Below are positions 32,759 through 42,100 of a stretch of 64,000 bases of DNA, one piece after another. Source of the DNA: Streptomyces coeruleorubidus (GTDB lineage Bacteria > Actinomycetota > Actinomycetes > Streptomycetales > Streptomycetaceae); the NCBI RefSeq assembly GCF_008705135.1, contig NZ_CP023694.1, positions 6,553,001-6,617,000 of the forward strand. The letters run 5' to 3'. The position numbers and the translations under genes were made by a program. Position 1 is the first letter of the stretch. Every line of letters begins with the position of its first letter. The notes under the pieces are model-generated. The model saw only the letters and a list, made by a program, of their open reading frames with translations, searched no databases and was not told the DNA's origin.

Positions 32759-35143
32759 ATGGGCATGACTCCCCAGCGTCGCGTCTTCTTCCGCCGTACG
32801 GCCAAGGCCGCCGCCCTGCCCCACCCCGGCCGCCGCGCCCTGCTGCTCGCGGCCGCGGCCCTGGCGGCGACCGGCGGCGCGACGCCCACGCCCCGCGACG
32901 CCGACGCTCGGGACGCCGATACCGACCCGTACGACACCCTCCGCCGCCGCTGGCTCGGCATCGCCCTGGGCACCGGCTACGACCCGGCGGCGCAGCCGTA
33001 CGCCTCCCGCCTCGCGGAGACCGGCGAACTCGCCCGCGGCCTGCACTCCACCATGGCCCCGGCGGCGGACTCCCTCTGGCCCGGCCACCCCTTCGACCCG
33101 CCGGCCGGCATCACCATGAGCTACAGACGCCTGTGGACCATGACCCAGGCCTACGTCCAGCAGGGCACCGGCTCGACCGCCGACCCGGACCTCCTCGCCG
33201 GCATCCTGCGCGGCCTCGACCACCTCTCCGCCACCGTCTACAACCCCGCCACCACCCGCTACGGCAACTGGTGGGAATGGCAGATCGGCAGCCCGCGCCT
33301 GCTCATGGACATCGCGACCGCCCTCTACGAACACCTGGGCGACGACCGGATCCGGGCCGCCTGCGCCGCCGTCGACCACTTCGTCCCCGCCTCGGCCCTC
33401 GGCGACTACTCCGGCACGTCCACCGGCGCCAACCGCGTCGACCTGTGCCGCTCCGTCGCCCTGCGCGGCATCCTCGGCCGCGCCCCGGACAAGATCGCCC
33501 TCGCCCGCGACGCGCTCTCCCCGGTCTTCCCGTACGTCACCCGGGGCGACGGCCTCTACGCCGACGGCTCCTTCGTCCAGCACACCTGGGTCGCCTACTC
33601 GGGCACGTACGGCCAGGTCGTGCTCGACGGCCTCGGCCGCCTCTTCGCGCTGCTCGCCGGATCCGACTGGGAGGTCACCGACCCGAACCGGCAGATCGTC
33701 CTCGACAGCGTCGAGCACGCCTACGCACCGCTCATCCACGACGGTCTGGTCATGGACAGCGTCAACGGCCGGGCCATCAGCCGCGGTCTGCTCACCGCCG
33801 ACGACCGCCAGGTCATGCGCGGCGACCACTTCCACGGCCGGCAGCTCATCGCGGCCATCGCGCTCCTCGCGGCCGGCGCGAGCCAGGCGGAACGCGACCG
33901 CTGGCACGCCCGCATCAAGGGCTGGATCGAACGGGACACGGTCAGCCCGATCCTGACGGCACGCCAGTTCGGCGTCGCCGACCTGGCCCGGCTGCACGCC
34001 ATCGCCGCCTCGCCCCTCCCGGCCGCACCCGAGCCGACCGGCCACCGCCTCTTCGCCGCCATGGACCGCGCCGTCCACCGCCGCCCCGGCTTCACCGTGA
34101 ACATCGCCATGGCCAGCGACCGCATCGCCCACTACGAGTGCGGCAACGGCGAGAACCCACGCGGCTGGCACACCGGCGCCGGCATGGTGAGCTGGTGGGC
34201 AGGCGCGAGCGACCAGTACACGGACTGGTTCTGGCCGACCGTCGACTGGTACCGCCTGCCCGGCACCACCGTCTCCACCAAGCGCCTCGCCGACCGGGAA
34301 GGCGGCGAGTGGGGCACGGCCCGCCCGGACGCGCGCTGGGTCGGCGGCACCACCGACGGCGAGTACGCGGCAATCGGCCAGCACCTCAAGGGCCTCGGCT
34401 CCACCCTCCAGGCCCGCAAGTCCTGGTTCTGCGTCGCGGACGCGGTGATCTGCCTGGGCGCCGGGATCAGCTGCTCCGACGGCGTCCCGGTCGAGACGAT
34501 CGTCGACAACCGCAACCTCGGCGCGTCCGGCACCCAACGCTTCGTCAAGGGCCCGAACTGGGCCCACCTGGAGGACCACGGCGGCTGGGTACTGCTCGGC
34601 CGGGAGCCCAAGGCGCTGCGCGAGGACCGCACCGGAGCCTGGTCCGACATCAACACCGGCAGCACACCCGAGCGGCGCACCCGCCGCTGGCAGACCCTCT
34701 GGCTCGACCACGGCACCGACCCCGAGGACGCCACCTACGCCTACGTCCTCATGCCCGGCGCGTCCCGCCGCGCGGTCGCGCGCCGCGCCGTCGACCGCCA
34801 CTGGATGTCGGTCCTCGCCAACGACGCCGGCCGGCAGGCGGTCGACGTGCCCTCCCTCGGCCTCACGGCCGCGAACTTCTGGCAGGCCGGCACGGCGGGC
34901 CCCCTCACCGCCTCCGCCGGCGCCAGCGTGCTGACCGTCCGCCGGGGCCGTACCGCCACCCTCTGCCTGAGCGAACCACCCCGCACGGGTGAACCACTGG
35001 AGATCACCTGGAACCGCCCCGTCCGCCGGGTCCGCCACGCCGACGACACGGTCGAAGTACTCTCCACGGGGCCCCGGCTGCGCCTGCGCGTCACCCCCGG
35101 GAAGGCATGCGCCACCCACGTCTGTGAGATGACTCTCGGCTGA
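32759..35143 (+). CDS. secreted polysaccharide lyase family 8 (hyaluronate/chondroitin/xanthan lyase type)
   Basis: 794 residues; the ATG at 32765 is an equally possible start. An Arg-rich, Tat-like N-terminus (QRRVFFRR, then a hydrophobic Ala/Leu stretch) directs export. The alpha-toroid domain holds the catalytic residues: Asn in TRYGNWWEWQIGSPR, His and Tyr in DGSFVQHTWVAYSGTYG, and Arg in VNGRAISRG. Beta-sandwich domains follow, ending VTPGKACATHVCEMTLG. Family 8 enzymes cleave hyaluronan, chondroitin or xanthan by beta-elimination. Substrate preference cannot be read here. Confidence 0.93.
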   Translation: MGMTPQRRVFFRRTAKAAALPHPGRRALLLAAAALAATGGATPTPRDADARDADTDPYDTLRRRWLGIALGTGYDPAAQPYASRLAETGELARGLHSTMAPAADSLWPGHPFDPPAGITMSYRRLWTMTQAYVQQGTGSTADPDLLAGILRGLDHLSATVYNPATTRYGNWWEWQIGSPRLLMDIATALYEHLGDDRIRAACAAVDHFVPASALGDYSGTSTGANRVDLCRSVALRGILGRAPDKIALARDALSPVFPYVTRGDGLYADGSFVQHTWVAYSGTYGQVVLDGLGRLFALLAGSDWEVTDPNRQIVLDSVEHAYAPLIHDGLVMDSVNGRAISRGLLTADDRQVMRGDHFHGRQLIAAIALLAAGASQAERDRWHARIKGWIERDTVSPILTARQFGVADLARLHAIAASPLPAAPEPTGHRLFAAMDRAVHRRPGFTVNIAMASDRIAHYECGNGENPRGWHTGAGMVSWWAGASDQYTDWFWPTVDWYRLPGTTVSTKRLADREGGEWGTARPDARWVGGTTDGEYAAIGQHLKGLGSTLQARKSWFCVADAVICLGAGISCSDGVPVETIVDNRNLGASGTQRFVKGPNWAHLEDHGGWVLLGREPKALREDRTGAWSDINTGSTPERRTRRWQTLWLDHGTDPEDATYAYVLMPGASRRAVARRAVDRHWMSVLANDAGRQAVDVPSLGLTAANFWQAGTAGPLTASAGASVLTVRRGRTATLCLSEPPRTGEPLEITWNRPVRRVRHADDTVEVLSTGPRLRLRVTPGKACATHVCEMTLG

Positions 35144-35297
35144 CGGCTTTGTCCGACCCCTACAAGCCACACGCCCCCTGAGCAGTCAGAAGGGCTGCAC
35201 CCCGCCATGGTTCTGTTCAGGGGTACCAGGAAAACACGCCGGAGACTGTGAGGAGTCGACGGCCCGTAATCCTTGGTCGGCTTCGTAAGGTCACTAC

Positions 35298-36881
35298 ATG
35301 ACCGTTTTGGATGAGGCGCCGGGTGAGCCGACCGACGCGCGCGGACGCGTGGCCGAACTGCACGAGATCCGTGCGCAGGCGGTGGCCGGACCGAGCGAGA
35401 AGGCGACCGAGGCGCAGCACGCCAAGGGCAAGCTGACCGCGCGGGAGCGCATCGAACTTCTCCTCGACCCCGATTCCTTCCGCGAGGTCGAGCAACTGCG
35501 CCGGCACCGGGCCACGGGCTTCGGCCTGGAGGCCAAGAAGCCGTACACCGACGGCGTGATCACCGGGTGGGGCACGGTGGAGGGCCGGACGGTCTTCGTC
35601 TACGCCCATGACTTCCGCATCTTCGGCGGCGCGCTGGGCGAGGCCCACGCCACGAAGATCCACAAGATCATGGACATGGCCATCGCGGCCGGTGCCCCGC
35701 TGGTGTCGCTGAACGACGGCGCGGGCGCCCGCATCCAGGAGGGCGTCTCGGCGCTCGCCGGCTACGGCGGCATCTTCCAGCGCAACACCAGGGCGAGCGG
35801 GGTCATCCCGCAGATCTCGGTGATGCTCGGCCCGTGCGCGGGCGGCGCGGCCTACAGCCCGGCCCTCACCGACTTCGTCTTCATGGTCCGCGACACCTCG
35901 CAGATGTTCATCACCGGCCCGGACGTCGTCAAGGCGGTCACCGGCGAGGAGATCACACAGAACGGCCTGGGCGGCGCGGACGTGCACGCCGAGACGTCCG
36001 GCGTCTGCCACTTCGCCTACGACGACGAAGAGACCTGCATCGCCGAGGTCCGCTACCTCCTGTCCCTCCTGCCGCAGAACAACCGCGAGAACCCGCCGCG
36101 CGCGGAGTCCGAGGACGCGGTGGACCGCCGCTCGGACGTCCTCCTGGACCTGGTCCCGGCGGACGGCAACCGGCCGTACGACATGACCAAGGTCATCGAG
36201 GAGATCGTCGACGACGGCGACTACCTCGAGGTACACGAGCGCTGGGCGCGGAACATCATCTGCGCGCTGGGCCGGATGGACGGCCAGGTCGTCGGCATCG
36301 TCGCCAACCAGCCCCAGGTGCTCGCCGGTGTCCTGGACATCGAGGCCTCCGAGAAGGCGGCCCGCTTCGTCCAGATGTGCGACGCCTTCAACATCCCGAT
36401 CGTCACTCTTCTGGACGTCCCCGGCTTCCTCCCGGGCGTCGACCAGGAGCACGGTGGCATCATCCGCCACGGCGCGAAGCTCCTGTACGCCTACTGCAAC
36501 GCGACCGTGCCGAGGATCTCGCTGATCCTGCGCAAGGCCTACGGAGGTGCGTACATCGTCATGGACAGCCAGTCCATCGGTGCCGACCTCACCTACGCCT
36601 GGCCGACCAACGAGATCGCCGTCATGGGTGCGGAGGGTGCGGCCAACGTCATCTTCCGCCGCCAGATCGCCGAGGCCGAGGACCCGGAGGCCATGCGGAC
36701 CCGCATGGTCAAGGAGTACAAGTCCGAGCTGATGCACCCCTACTACGCGGCCGAGCGCGGCCTGGTCGACGACGTCATCGACCCCGCGGAAACCCGCGAG
36801 GTGCTGATCAAGTCCCTCGCGATGCTCCACACCAAGCACGCCGATCTGCCCTCCCGCAAACACGGCAACCCTCCGCAGTAA
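35298..36881 (+). CDS. accB: acyl-CoA carboxylase carboxyltransferase (beta) subunit
   Basis: 527 residues. It transfers carboxyl from biotin to acetyl- or propionyl-CoA, giving malonyl- or methylmalonyl-CoA. The N-terminal CoA domain contains GGALGEAHATKIHKIMDMA and the C-terminal biotin domain GGAYIVMDSQSIGADLTYAW. Residue 420 is Ile. In the S. coelicolor enzymes, as I recall, Ile420 of AccB permits both acetyl- and propionyl-CoA, whereas PccB has Asp422 and prefers propionyl-CoA. The neighbouring epsilon subunit gene supports an AccB-type complex. AAGG lies 9 bases before the ATG. Confidence 0.95.
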   Translation: MTVLDEAPGEPTDARGRVAELHEIRAQAVAGPSEKATEAQHAKGKLTARERIELLLDPDSFREVEQLRRHRATGFGLEAKKPYTDGVITGWGTVEGRTVFVYAHDFRIFGGALGEAHATKIHKIMDMAIAAGAPLVSLNDGAGARIQEGVSALAGYGGIFQRNTRASGVIPQISVMLGPCAGGAAYSPALTDFVFMVRDTSQMFITGPDVVKAVTGEEITQNGLGGADVHAETSGVCHFAYDDEETCIAEVRYLLSLLPQNNRENPPRAESEDAVDRRSDVLLDLVPADGNRPYDMTKVIEEIVDDGDYLEVHERWARNIICALGRMDGQVVGIVANQPQVLAGVLDIEASEKAARFVQMCDAFNIPIVTLLDVPGFLPGVDQEHGGIIRHGAKLLYAYCNATVPRISLILRKAYGGAYIVMDSQSIGADLTYAWPTNEIAVMGAEGAANVIFRRQIAEAEDPEAMRTRMVKEYKSELMHPYYAAERGLVDDVIDPAETREVLIKSLAMLHTKHADLPSRKHGNPPQ

Positions 36882-36916
36882 CACGGCGGACATCTCTCTC
36901 ACGGAGACTGACACCC

Positions 36917-37111
36917 ATGGACACCCCTGACATCCGCGTCGAGAAGGGCCACGCCGAGCCCGAGGAAGTCGCCGCCATCACGGCGATCCTCCTGGCCCGC
37001 GCCGCCGCCCGCCCCACGGACCCGACCCCGACGCACCGCGGCCGCGTGAAGGCCGGCTGGCGCCGCCTGGAACGCGAGCCGGGCTTCCGCGCCCCGCACA
37101 GCTGGCGCTGA
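36917..37111 (+). CDS. accE: acyl-CoA carboxylase epsilon subunit
   Basis: 64 residues starting MDTPDIRVEKGHAEPEEVAA. The pattern IRVEKGHAEPEEVAAITAIL then the Trp-containing end (WRRLEREPGFRAPHSWR) identifies the small actinobacterial epsilon protein that stabilises and activates the alpha-beta carboxylase. It starts 35 bp after accB and is surely cotranscribed. The biotinylated alpha subunit is not in the window. Confidence 0.92.
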   Translation: MDTPDIRVEKGHAEPEEVAAITAILLARAAARPTDPTPTHRGRVKAGWRRLEREPGFRAPHSWR

Positions 37112-37128
37112 CCCTTTTCACGTCCTCG

Positions 37129-37159
37129 TGGCCCCGTTCTCCTTGGGAGGGCGGGGCCA
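37129..37159 (+). terminator. terminator after accE
   Basis: Arms TGGCCCCG (37129-37136) and CGGGGCCA (37152-37159) pair, with an inner CTCC/GGAG stem, 17 bp beyond the accE stop. Confidence 0.75.
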
Positions 37160-37469
37160 TGGCGTGTAGTCAGCCCTGTCAGGGTCCGAGGTTCAGATGT
37201 GTGAGCCGGGGCAGGGCAGACAGGACATGCATACCTTGCGGTATGCAGAGGTCATCGCCGAACAGGCTCAGCCAGCTGATCCGGGCATACCTGAGAGGTA
37301 GGTCTCCAGCCGGTCGAACACGGCGTCGGCTGTCTGCCCGAGCTGCCGCTCCACACTCCGTTGCAACCGCAGCCCGGGCACCCGTACCCGCACCAGCTCC
37401 GCCAGCGGCAGATGCCGCTCCTGCTGCCGCCGCCTCCGCGCTCATCGCGCCCCCTGCCGAGAAACACCT
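37160..37469. other. gene-poor interval with possible gene debris
   Basis: No intact gene is supported. On the minus strand one frame reads ERHLPLAELVRVRVPGLRLQ and RSVERQLGQTADAVFDRLET, and another reads LCIPQGMHVLSALPRLTHLN. Both look protein-like but neither has a credible start. A perfect inverted repeat TGCATACC/GGTATGCA lies at 37228-37247. This may be a decayed gene between accE and the conservon. Confidence 0.3.
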
Positions 37470-37507
37470 GCGGCCCCCACTCCTCCCACAGGAGGAACGG
37501 GGGCCGC
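37470..37507 (-). terminator. terminator of the downstream conservon
   Basis: Outer arms GCGGCCCCC and GGGGGCCGC with an inner CCTCC/GGAGG stem form a long hairpin 17 bp past the CvnD stop on the minus strand. Confidence 0.75.
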
Positions 37508-37523
37508 AAGGCGAACGTGCCGA

Positions 37524-38105
37524 TTACCGCAGGCGTGCCATCAGCGCGTGCTCGACCAGCGTGATCAGCGCCGACTTCGCGTCCGCGCGGTGGCGGGCGT
37601 CGGTCGTGATGATCGGGGTGTCGGGGCCGATCTGGAGGGCTTCCCGGACCTCGTCGGGCGTGTACGGCTGCTGGCCGTCGAAGCCGTTCAGTGCGATGAC
37701 GAACGGCAGGCCGCTGTTCTCGAAGTAGTCGACCGCGGGGAAGCAGTCGGCGAGACGGCGGGTGTCCACCAGCACGATCGCGCCGATGGCGCCGCGCACC
37801 AGGTCGTCCCACATGAACCAGAACCGGTCCTGACCGGGCGTACCGAAGAGGTACAGGATCAGGTCCTGGTCCAGGGTGATACGGCCGAAGTCCATGGCGA
37901 CCGTCGTGGTCGTCTTGTCCCCGGTGTGGGTGAGGTCGTCGATGCCGGCCGAAGCTGACGTCATGACGGCCTCGGTACGCAGCGGGTTGATCTCCGAGAC
38001 GGCCCCGACGAACGTGGTCTTGCCCACGCCGAAGCCACCCGCCACCACGATCTTCGCCGAGGTGGTGGAGCGGGAAGGACCGCCGCTAGAGCTTGCGAAG
38101 TCCAC
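37524..38105 (-). CDS. cvnD: conservon GTPase CvnD (downstream copy)
   Basis: 193 residues. P-loop GGFGVGKT lies at 23-30, DxxG-like FGTPGQDRFWFMW near 88-100, and NGFDG near 140 stands in for NKxD. Conservon D proteins are small Ras-like GTPases that act at the membrane with CvnA-C in a G-protein-coupled-like complex. It overlaps the cvnC 3' end by 20 bp. It differs from the other CvnD here (42903-43478) only near the N-terminus and by two conservative changes. Confidence 0.94.
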   Translation of the reverse strand: MDFASSSGGPSRSTTSAKIVVAGGFGVGKTTFVGAVSEINPLRTEAVMTSASAGIDDLTHTGDKTTTTVAMDFGRITLDQDLILYLFGTPGQDRFWFMWDDLVRGAIGAIVLVDTRRLADCFPAVDYFENSGLPFVIALNGFDGQQPYTPDEVREALQIGPDTPIITTDARHRADAKSALITLVEHALMARLR

Positions 38106-38670
38106 TGAGCACCCTTTCGAGCAGTGTCACGTCTGGCTGGCCGCCGGCGTTCTCGTCGCCGCCGGGCTGATGGATGGCGACCAGTCCCGCCTCCGCCAAG
38201 TCGGCGACGAGGATCCTGGCCACGCCGAGAGGGATCGTGAGGAGCGCCGAGATCTCGGCGACCGACTTGATTTCCCGGCAGAGGTTGCAGATCCGCTGAT
38301 GCTCGGGCAACTGGCCCTGCATCTGGTGCGGCTGCGCAGTGGTGTGCACCAGCGCCTCGATGGCGAGCTGGTACCGCGGGCGGGTCCGGCCACCGGTCAT
38401 GGCGTACGGACGCACCAACGGGTTGTGATTGTTCGACGCCCCACCGGGCGACGGCTCCGGGGTGCGGCGCTGCGGCTGCACGGGCTGGATGCGCGGGGCC
38501 GGCGGCTGGTCGTACGGCGACGGGCCGGGGCCCTGTGGCGCGTAGGGCTGCCGGTGGCTCGGTGCGGAGGGGAAGTTGTAACGGTTCGGGTTCTGCCCAC
38601 CGTCGCCCTGACCCTGGGCAGGGCCGTACGACCAGTTGCCCGAAGACGAACCGCCTGGGGGTGTTGCCAC
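38086..38670 (-). CDS. cvnC: conservon DUF742 protein CvnC (downstream copy)
   Basis: 194 residues from GTG at 38670, with GGAGGAGG 6-13 bases upstream. The first 85 residues are low-complexity (Gln, Pro, Asn, Tyr). The DUF742 domain begins NPLVRPYAMTGGRTRPRYQL and contains the CxxC pair ICNLCREIKSVAEISALL, a winged-helix-like fold. It likely connects the CvnA kinase to the GTPase. The other CvnC (43459-43854) lacks most of this N-terminal tail, making this copy 63 residues longer. Confidence 0.92.
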   Translation of the reverse strand: MATPPGGSSSGNWSYGPAQGQGDGGQNPNRYNFPSAPSHRQPYAPQGPGPSPYDQPPAPRIQPVQPQRRTPEPSPGGASNNHNPLVRPYAMTGGRTRPRYQLAIEALVHTTAQPHQMQGQLPEHQRICNLCREIKSVAEISALLTIPLGVARILVADLAEAGLVAIHQPGGDENAGGQPDVTLLERVLSGLRKL

Positions 38671-38764
38671 TTTCTCCTCCTCCGACTGTGCCTGGCACCC
38701 ATCGCTGTGGAGCCGCGTCCCGAAACCTTACGGCCACGGGACGCCAAAACGCACCGTCCGTCTG

Positions 38765-39187
38765 TTAGTTGAGCAGGCTCCCCTGGAGCTCCGCACGAAG
38801 GTCCGGTGTCAGGACCGTACCGGCTCGGTCCACGAGCAGCGCCATCTCGTATCCGATGAGGCCGATGTCCGCCTCCGGATGTGCGAGAACCGCGAGCGAC
38901 GAGCCGTCGGAGATGGACATGATGAACAGGAATCCCCGCTCCATCTCCACAACCGTCTGATTGACGCTTCCACCCTCGAAGATCCGGGATGCGCCTGCCG
39001 TCAGAGACGTCAGACCGGAGGCGACGGCCGCGAGCTGGTCGGCGCGGTCGCGGGGGAAGCCTTCGGACATCGCCAGAAGGAGTCCGTCGGCGGAGACCAC
39101 CACCGTGTGGGACACCCCCGGGGTGTTGTCCACGAAGTTGGTGATCAACCAGTTCAGGTTCTGTGCCGCCTGGCTCATCGGGCTCAC
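38765..39187 (-). CDS. cvnB: conservon roadblock/LC7 protein CvnB (downstream copy)
   Basis: 140 residues. GTG at 39187 is preferred because AGGAG lies 7 bases upstream; ATG at 39178 is possible. The start MSPMSQAAQNLNWLITNFVD is shared with the second CvnB. The roadblock fold (about 10-125) includes VVSADGLLLAMSEGFPRDRA. In the family it is a regulator or GAP-like partner of the CvnD GTPase. The cvnA stop lies 1 base before the start, implying translational coupling. Confidence 0.93.
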   Translation of the reverse strand: MSPMSQAAQNLNWLITNFVDNTPGVSHTVVVSADGLLLAMSEGFPRDRADQLAAVASGLTSLTAGASRIFEGGSVNQTVVEMERGFLFIMSISDGSSLAVLAHPEADIGLIGYEMALLVDRAGTVLTPDLRAELQGSLLN

Positions 39188-39188
39188 A

Positions 39189-42100
39189 CTAACGCTCCTG
39201 GTTGTAGGTGCTGTCAGGACCGAAGCCCTGGCCGTTCGTTTCACTGCCTGCGCTGCGTCCACGCTGTACGCCGCGGCGCAGGTTGCTCAGCCTGCCCCGG
39301 ACGTCCTCCGGGGCGCGGGAGACCTGTGGGCCCCCCTGGGGAGTGCTCTCGGCGGAACCCTCGATCAGGTTGGCCTTGGGCACCCGCCTCGGCAGGCCGG
39401 AGGAGGTGACCCCGCCCGCCTTGGGCTTCCGGAGCTGCGAGGCCTGCTGCCACCGCTCGTCGTTCGCCGAACGCCAGTCGCGGTCGCCGTTGCTCTCCGG
39501 GGTGGAGGCCGGAGGCTCCTGGCTCGCGTGCCGGGCGCCGCCCGTGCCGTTCGCACCGCTCGCGGCGGACCCGCGGCGGGGAAGCCCGGCGTCGGTCAGC
39601 GAGGGTGCGGCGGCTTGGGCCTGTCCCGGACGGTCGAAGCCTACGCGGTCCTGCTCACTCGCGTCAGCGGCCTGCGCAGATTCCGTTTCCTGGGCCTCAG
39701 AAGGGTACTGGCTCGGGTAGCCGTTCTGGTAACCGTCCTGCTGGGGCCAGTCGTCCTGGTAGCGCCGCTGCTCGAAGGCGGCGAAGCTGCCGGGCGCGCC
39801 CGCACCCTGCGCCGGGGGCTCCTCCTGGGCCGGCTCCGCATAGGAGGGGTCCGGGTAGCCGCCGTTCGGCGAGAAGGTGTCGTTCTGCGGCAGACCGCCG
39901 TTCGGCGCGTAGTACTGCTCGTCGTACGCGCCCCGCTGCGGCTCCTCGTAGGCCGTCTGCCGCTGCTGCTCGTACGACGCCTGCTGCTCCTGGTACGACG
40001 CCTGCTGCTCCTCGTACGGCGCCTGACGGTCGTACGCGGACGGCTGCTGCTCCGGGTAGCCGGTCTGACCCGTGTCGTAGGCCTGGCCGGCGTCGTAGCC
40101 CTGCTGGCCGTTGTACTCGTCGGGGTATCCAGGGGCCTCGGTGGGCTCCTGGTTGCTCTGGCGGCCGGGCAGCTCGGGGTGCTGGGTCGACTGGGCCTCC
40201 AGGGCCGCCCGGCGCTCCTCGCGCATCAGGGAGCGGCCGACGGGGTCCAGCTCGCGTATGTCGTCGGGGACGTCGGAGTAACGGCTGTCGTCGAAGCCGA
40301 GCTCCGCCGCCGTGCGCATGGGCTGCTGGTTGAAGTTCTCGCCGCCGAAGTTCTGCTCCGGGATGATCTGCGAGACGGTGAACTCGTCGCGGTCCACGTG
40401 CTGCTCGCCGCCACCACCATGGGTGATCGCGTCGGGCAGCATGACGAGCGAGGTCGTGCCGGCCTGCTCGCCCGAGGGGCGCAGCTGGACGCGGATGCCG
40501 TGCCGGTCGGACAGCCGGCCGACCACGAACAGGCCCATGCGCTGCGAGATCGCGGCGTCCACGGTCGGCGGGTTGGCCAGCTTGTGGTTGATGTCCGCGA
40601 AGTCCTCGGCGGTCAGGCCGATGCCCTTGTCGTGGATCTCGATCATGACCCGGCCGTCGGGGAGACGGGTCGCGGTCACGCGGACCTTGGTCTGCGGGGA
40701 GGAGAACGTCGTGGCGTTCTCCAGCAGCTCGGCGAGCAGGTGCACGAGGTCGGTCACGGCCCGGCCGTGGATCTCGGCCTCGGGGACGCCGGACAGCTCG
40801 ATGCGCTCGTACTGCTCCACCTCGGAGGAGGCGGCGCGCAGCACGTCGACCAGCGGGACCGGCTGGTCCCAGCGGCGGCCGGGCTCCTCGCCGGCGAGGA
40901 CGAGGAGGTTCTCGCCGTTGCGGCGCATACGGGTCGCGAGGTGGTCCAGGCGGAAGAGGTTCTCCAGCTGGTCCGGGTCGGCCTCGTTGTTCTCCAGGTC
41001 GGTGATCAGGGTCAGCTGGCCCTCGATCAGCGACTGGTTGCGGCGCGACAGGTTGGTGAAGATCGCGTTGATGTTGCCCCGCAGCAGGGCCTGCTCGGCG
41101 GCGAGCCGGACGGCCTCGCGGTGGACCTGGTCGAAGGCGCGGGCGACCTCGCCGATCTCGTCCGTGGTGGTGATCGGGATGGCCTGGACACGGGTGTCGA
41201 CGCGGCCCGGGTCGGTGCGCGAGAGCTGGTCGACCAGCATCGGCAGGCGCTGCTCGGCGATGCCGAAGGCGGCGTTGCGCAGCTGGCGCATCGAGCGGCT
41301 CATCTGGCGGGCCACCGCGCCGGCCAGGATGAAGGCCAGGAGCAGGGCGACCACGACGGCGGCACCGGTGATGTAGGCGTCGCGCTGGGCGTCGTCGGCG
41401 ATGTCGGACGCTTCGCTCACGGCCTTGTCGGCCAGGTCCGTCTCGATCTTCTCGTACGCGTTGAACTTGAGCGTGTTGACCGCCCACCAGTTGTCGGCGG
41501 TGATGCCCTGCTCGGCGAGAGCGGCGCGGGCGCTCGGGTCCGTGGTCTGGAGCGTCGCGATGGCCGCGACCATCGTCTCCGGCTTGGAGGGCGGGGGGAC
41601 GTAGTCCGGGTCCTTGGCCTTGGCTTCCCGGGCCATCGCGGCCCCGTCGGTCTTGAGCTTGGCCTCTGCCGCCCTGAGCTTGGCCGCGTCCTGCTCGGTA
41701 CCGCCGCCGATGTACTCCTGCACGGCGATGCGCTCGAGGTAGGCGTACGAGGACAGGGCGATGCGCTGGCTGGCCAGGTTGCCGTCGTCCGGGCCCGGCT
41801 TGGTCAGGATGTGCATGCCGATGGAGCGCTGGAGCGACGATGCCGCCTTGGTGAGCTCGATGGCGTACACGGTCCGGCCGTAGCTGGTGATGTTGCCGGT
41901 GCCGAGGCCCAGCTCGTTGGCGAACTCCGTCAGCGGGTGGGCGATCTCGACGTAGCCCTCTTCGGTCTGTACGCCCTTGAGCTTGGAGGTGTACGCGACC
42001 TGGCGCAGGGTCTGCAGCTTGGGCTCCGCCTTGCGGAACAGGTCCAGACGGCGCTCCAGGCCGGGCTTGGCCGGCATGTTCTGGGCCGCGGCGTCGAAGG

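Noticed and set aside
31457..35170. Minus-strand open frame of over 1200 codons opposite the polysaccharide lyase and SDR
   Set aside because: It is antisense of genes with strong motifs on the plus strand; high GC keeps the opposite frame open.
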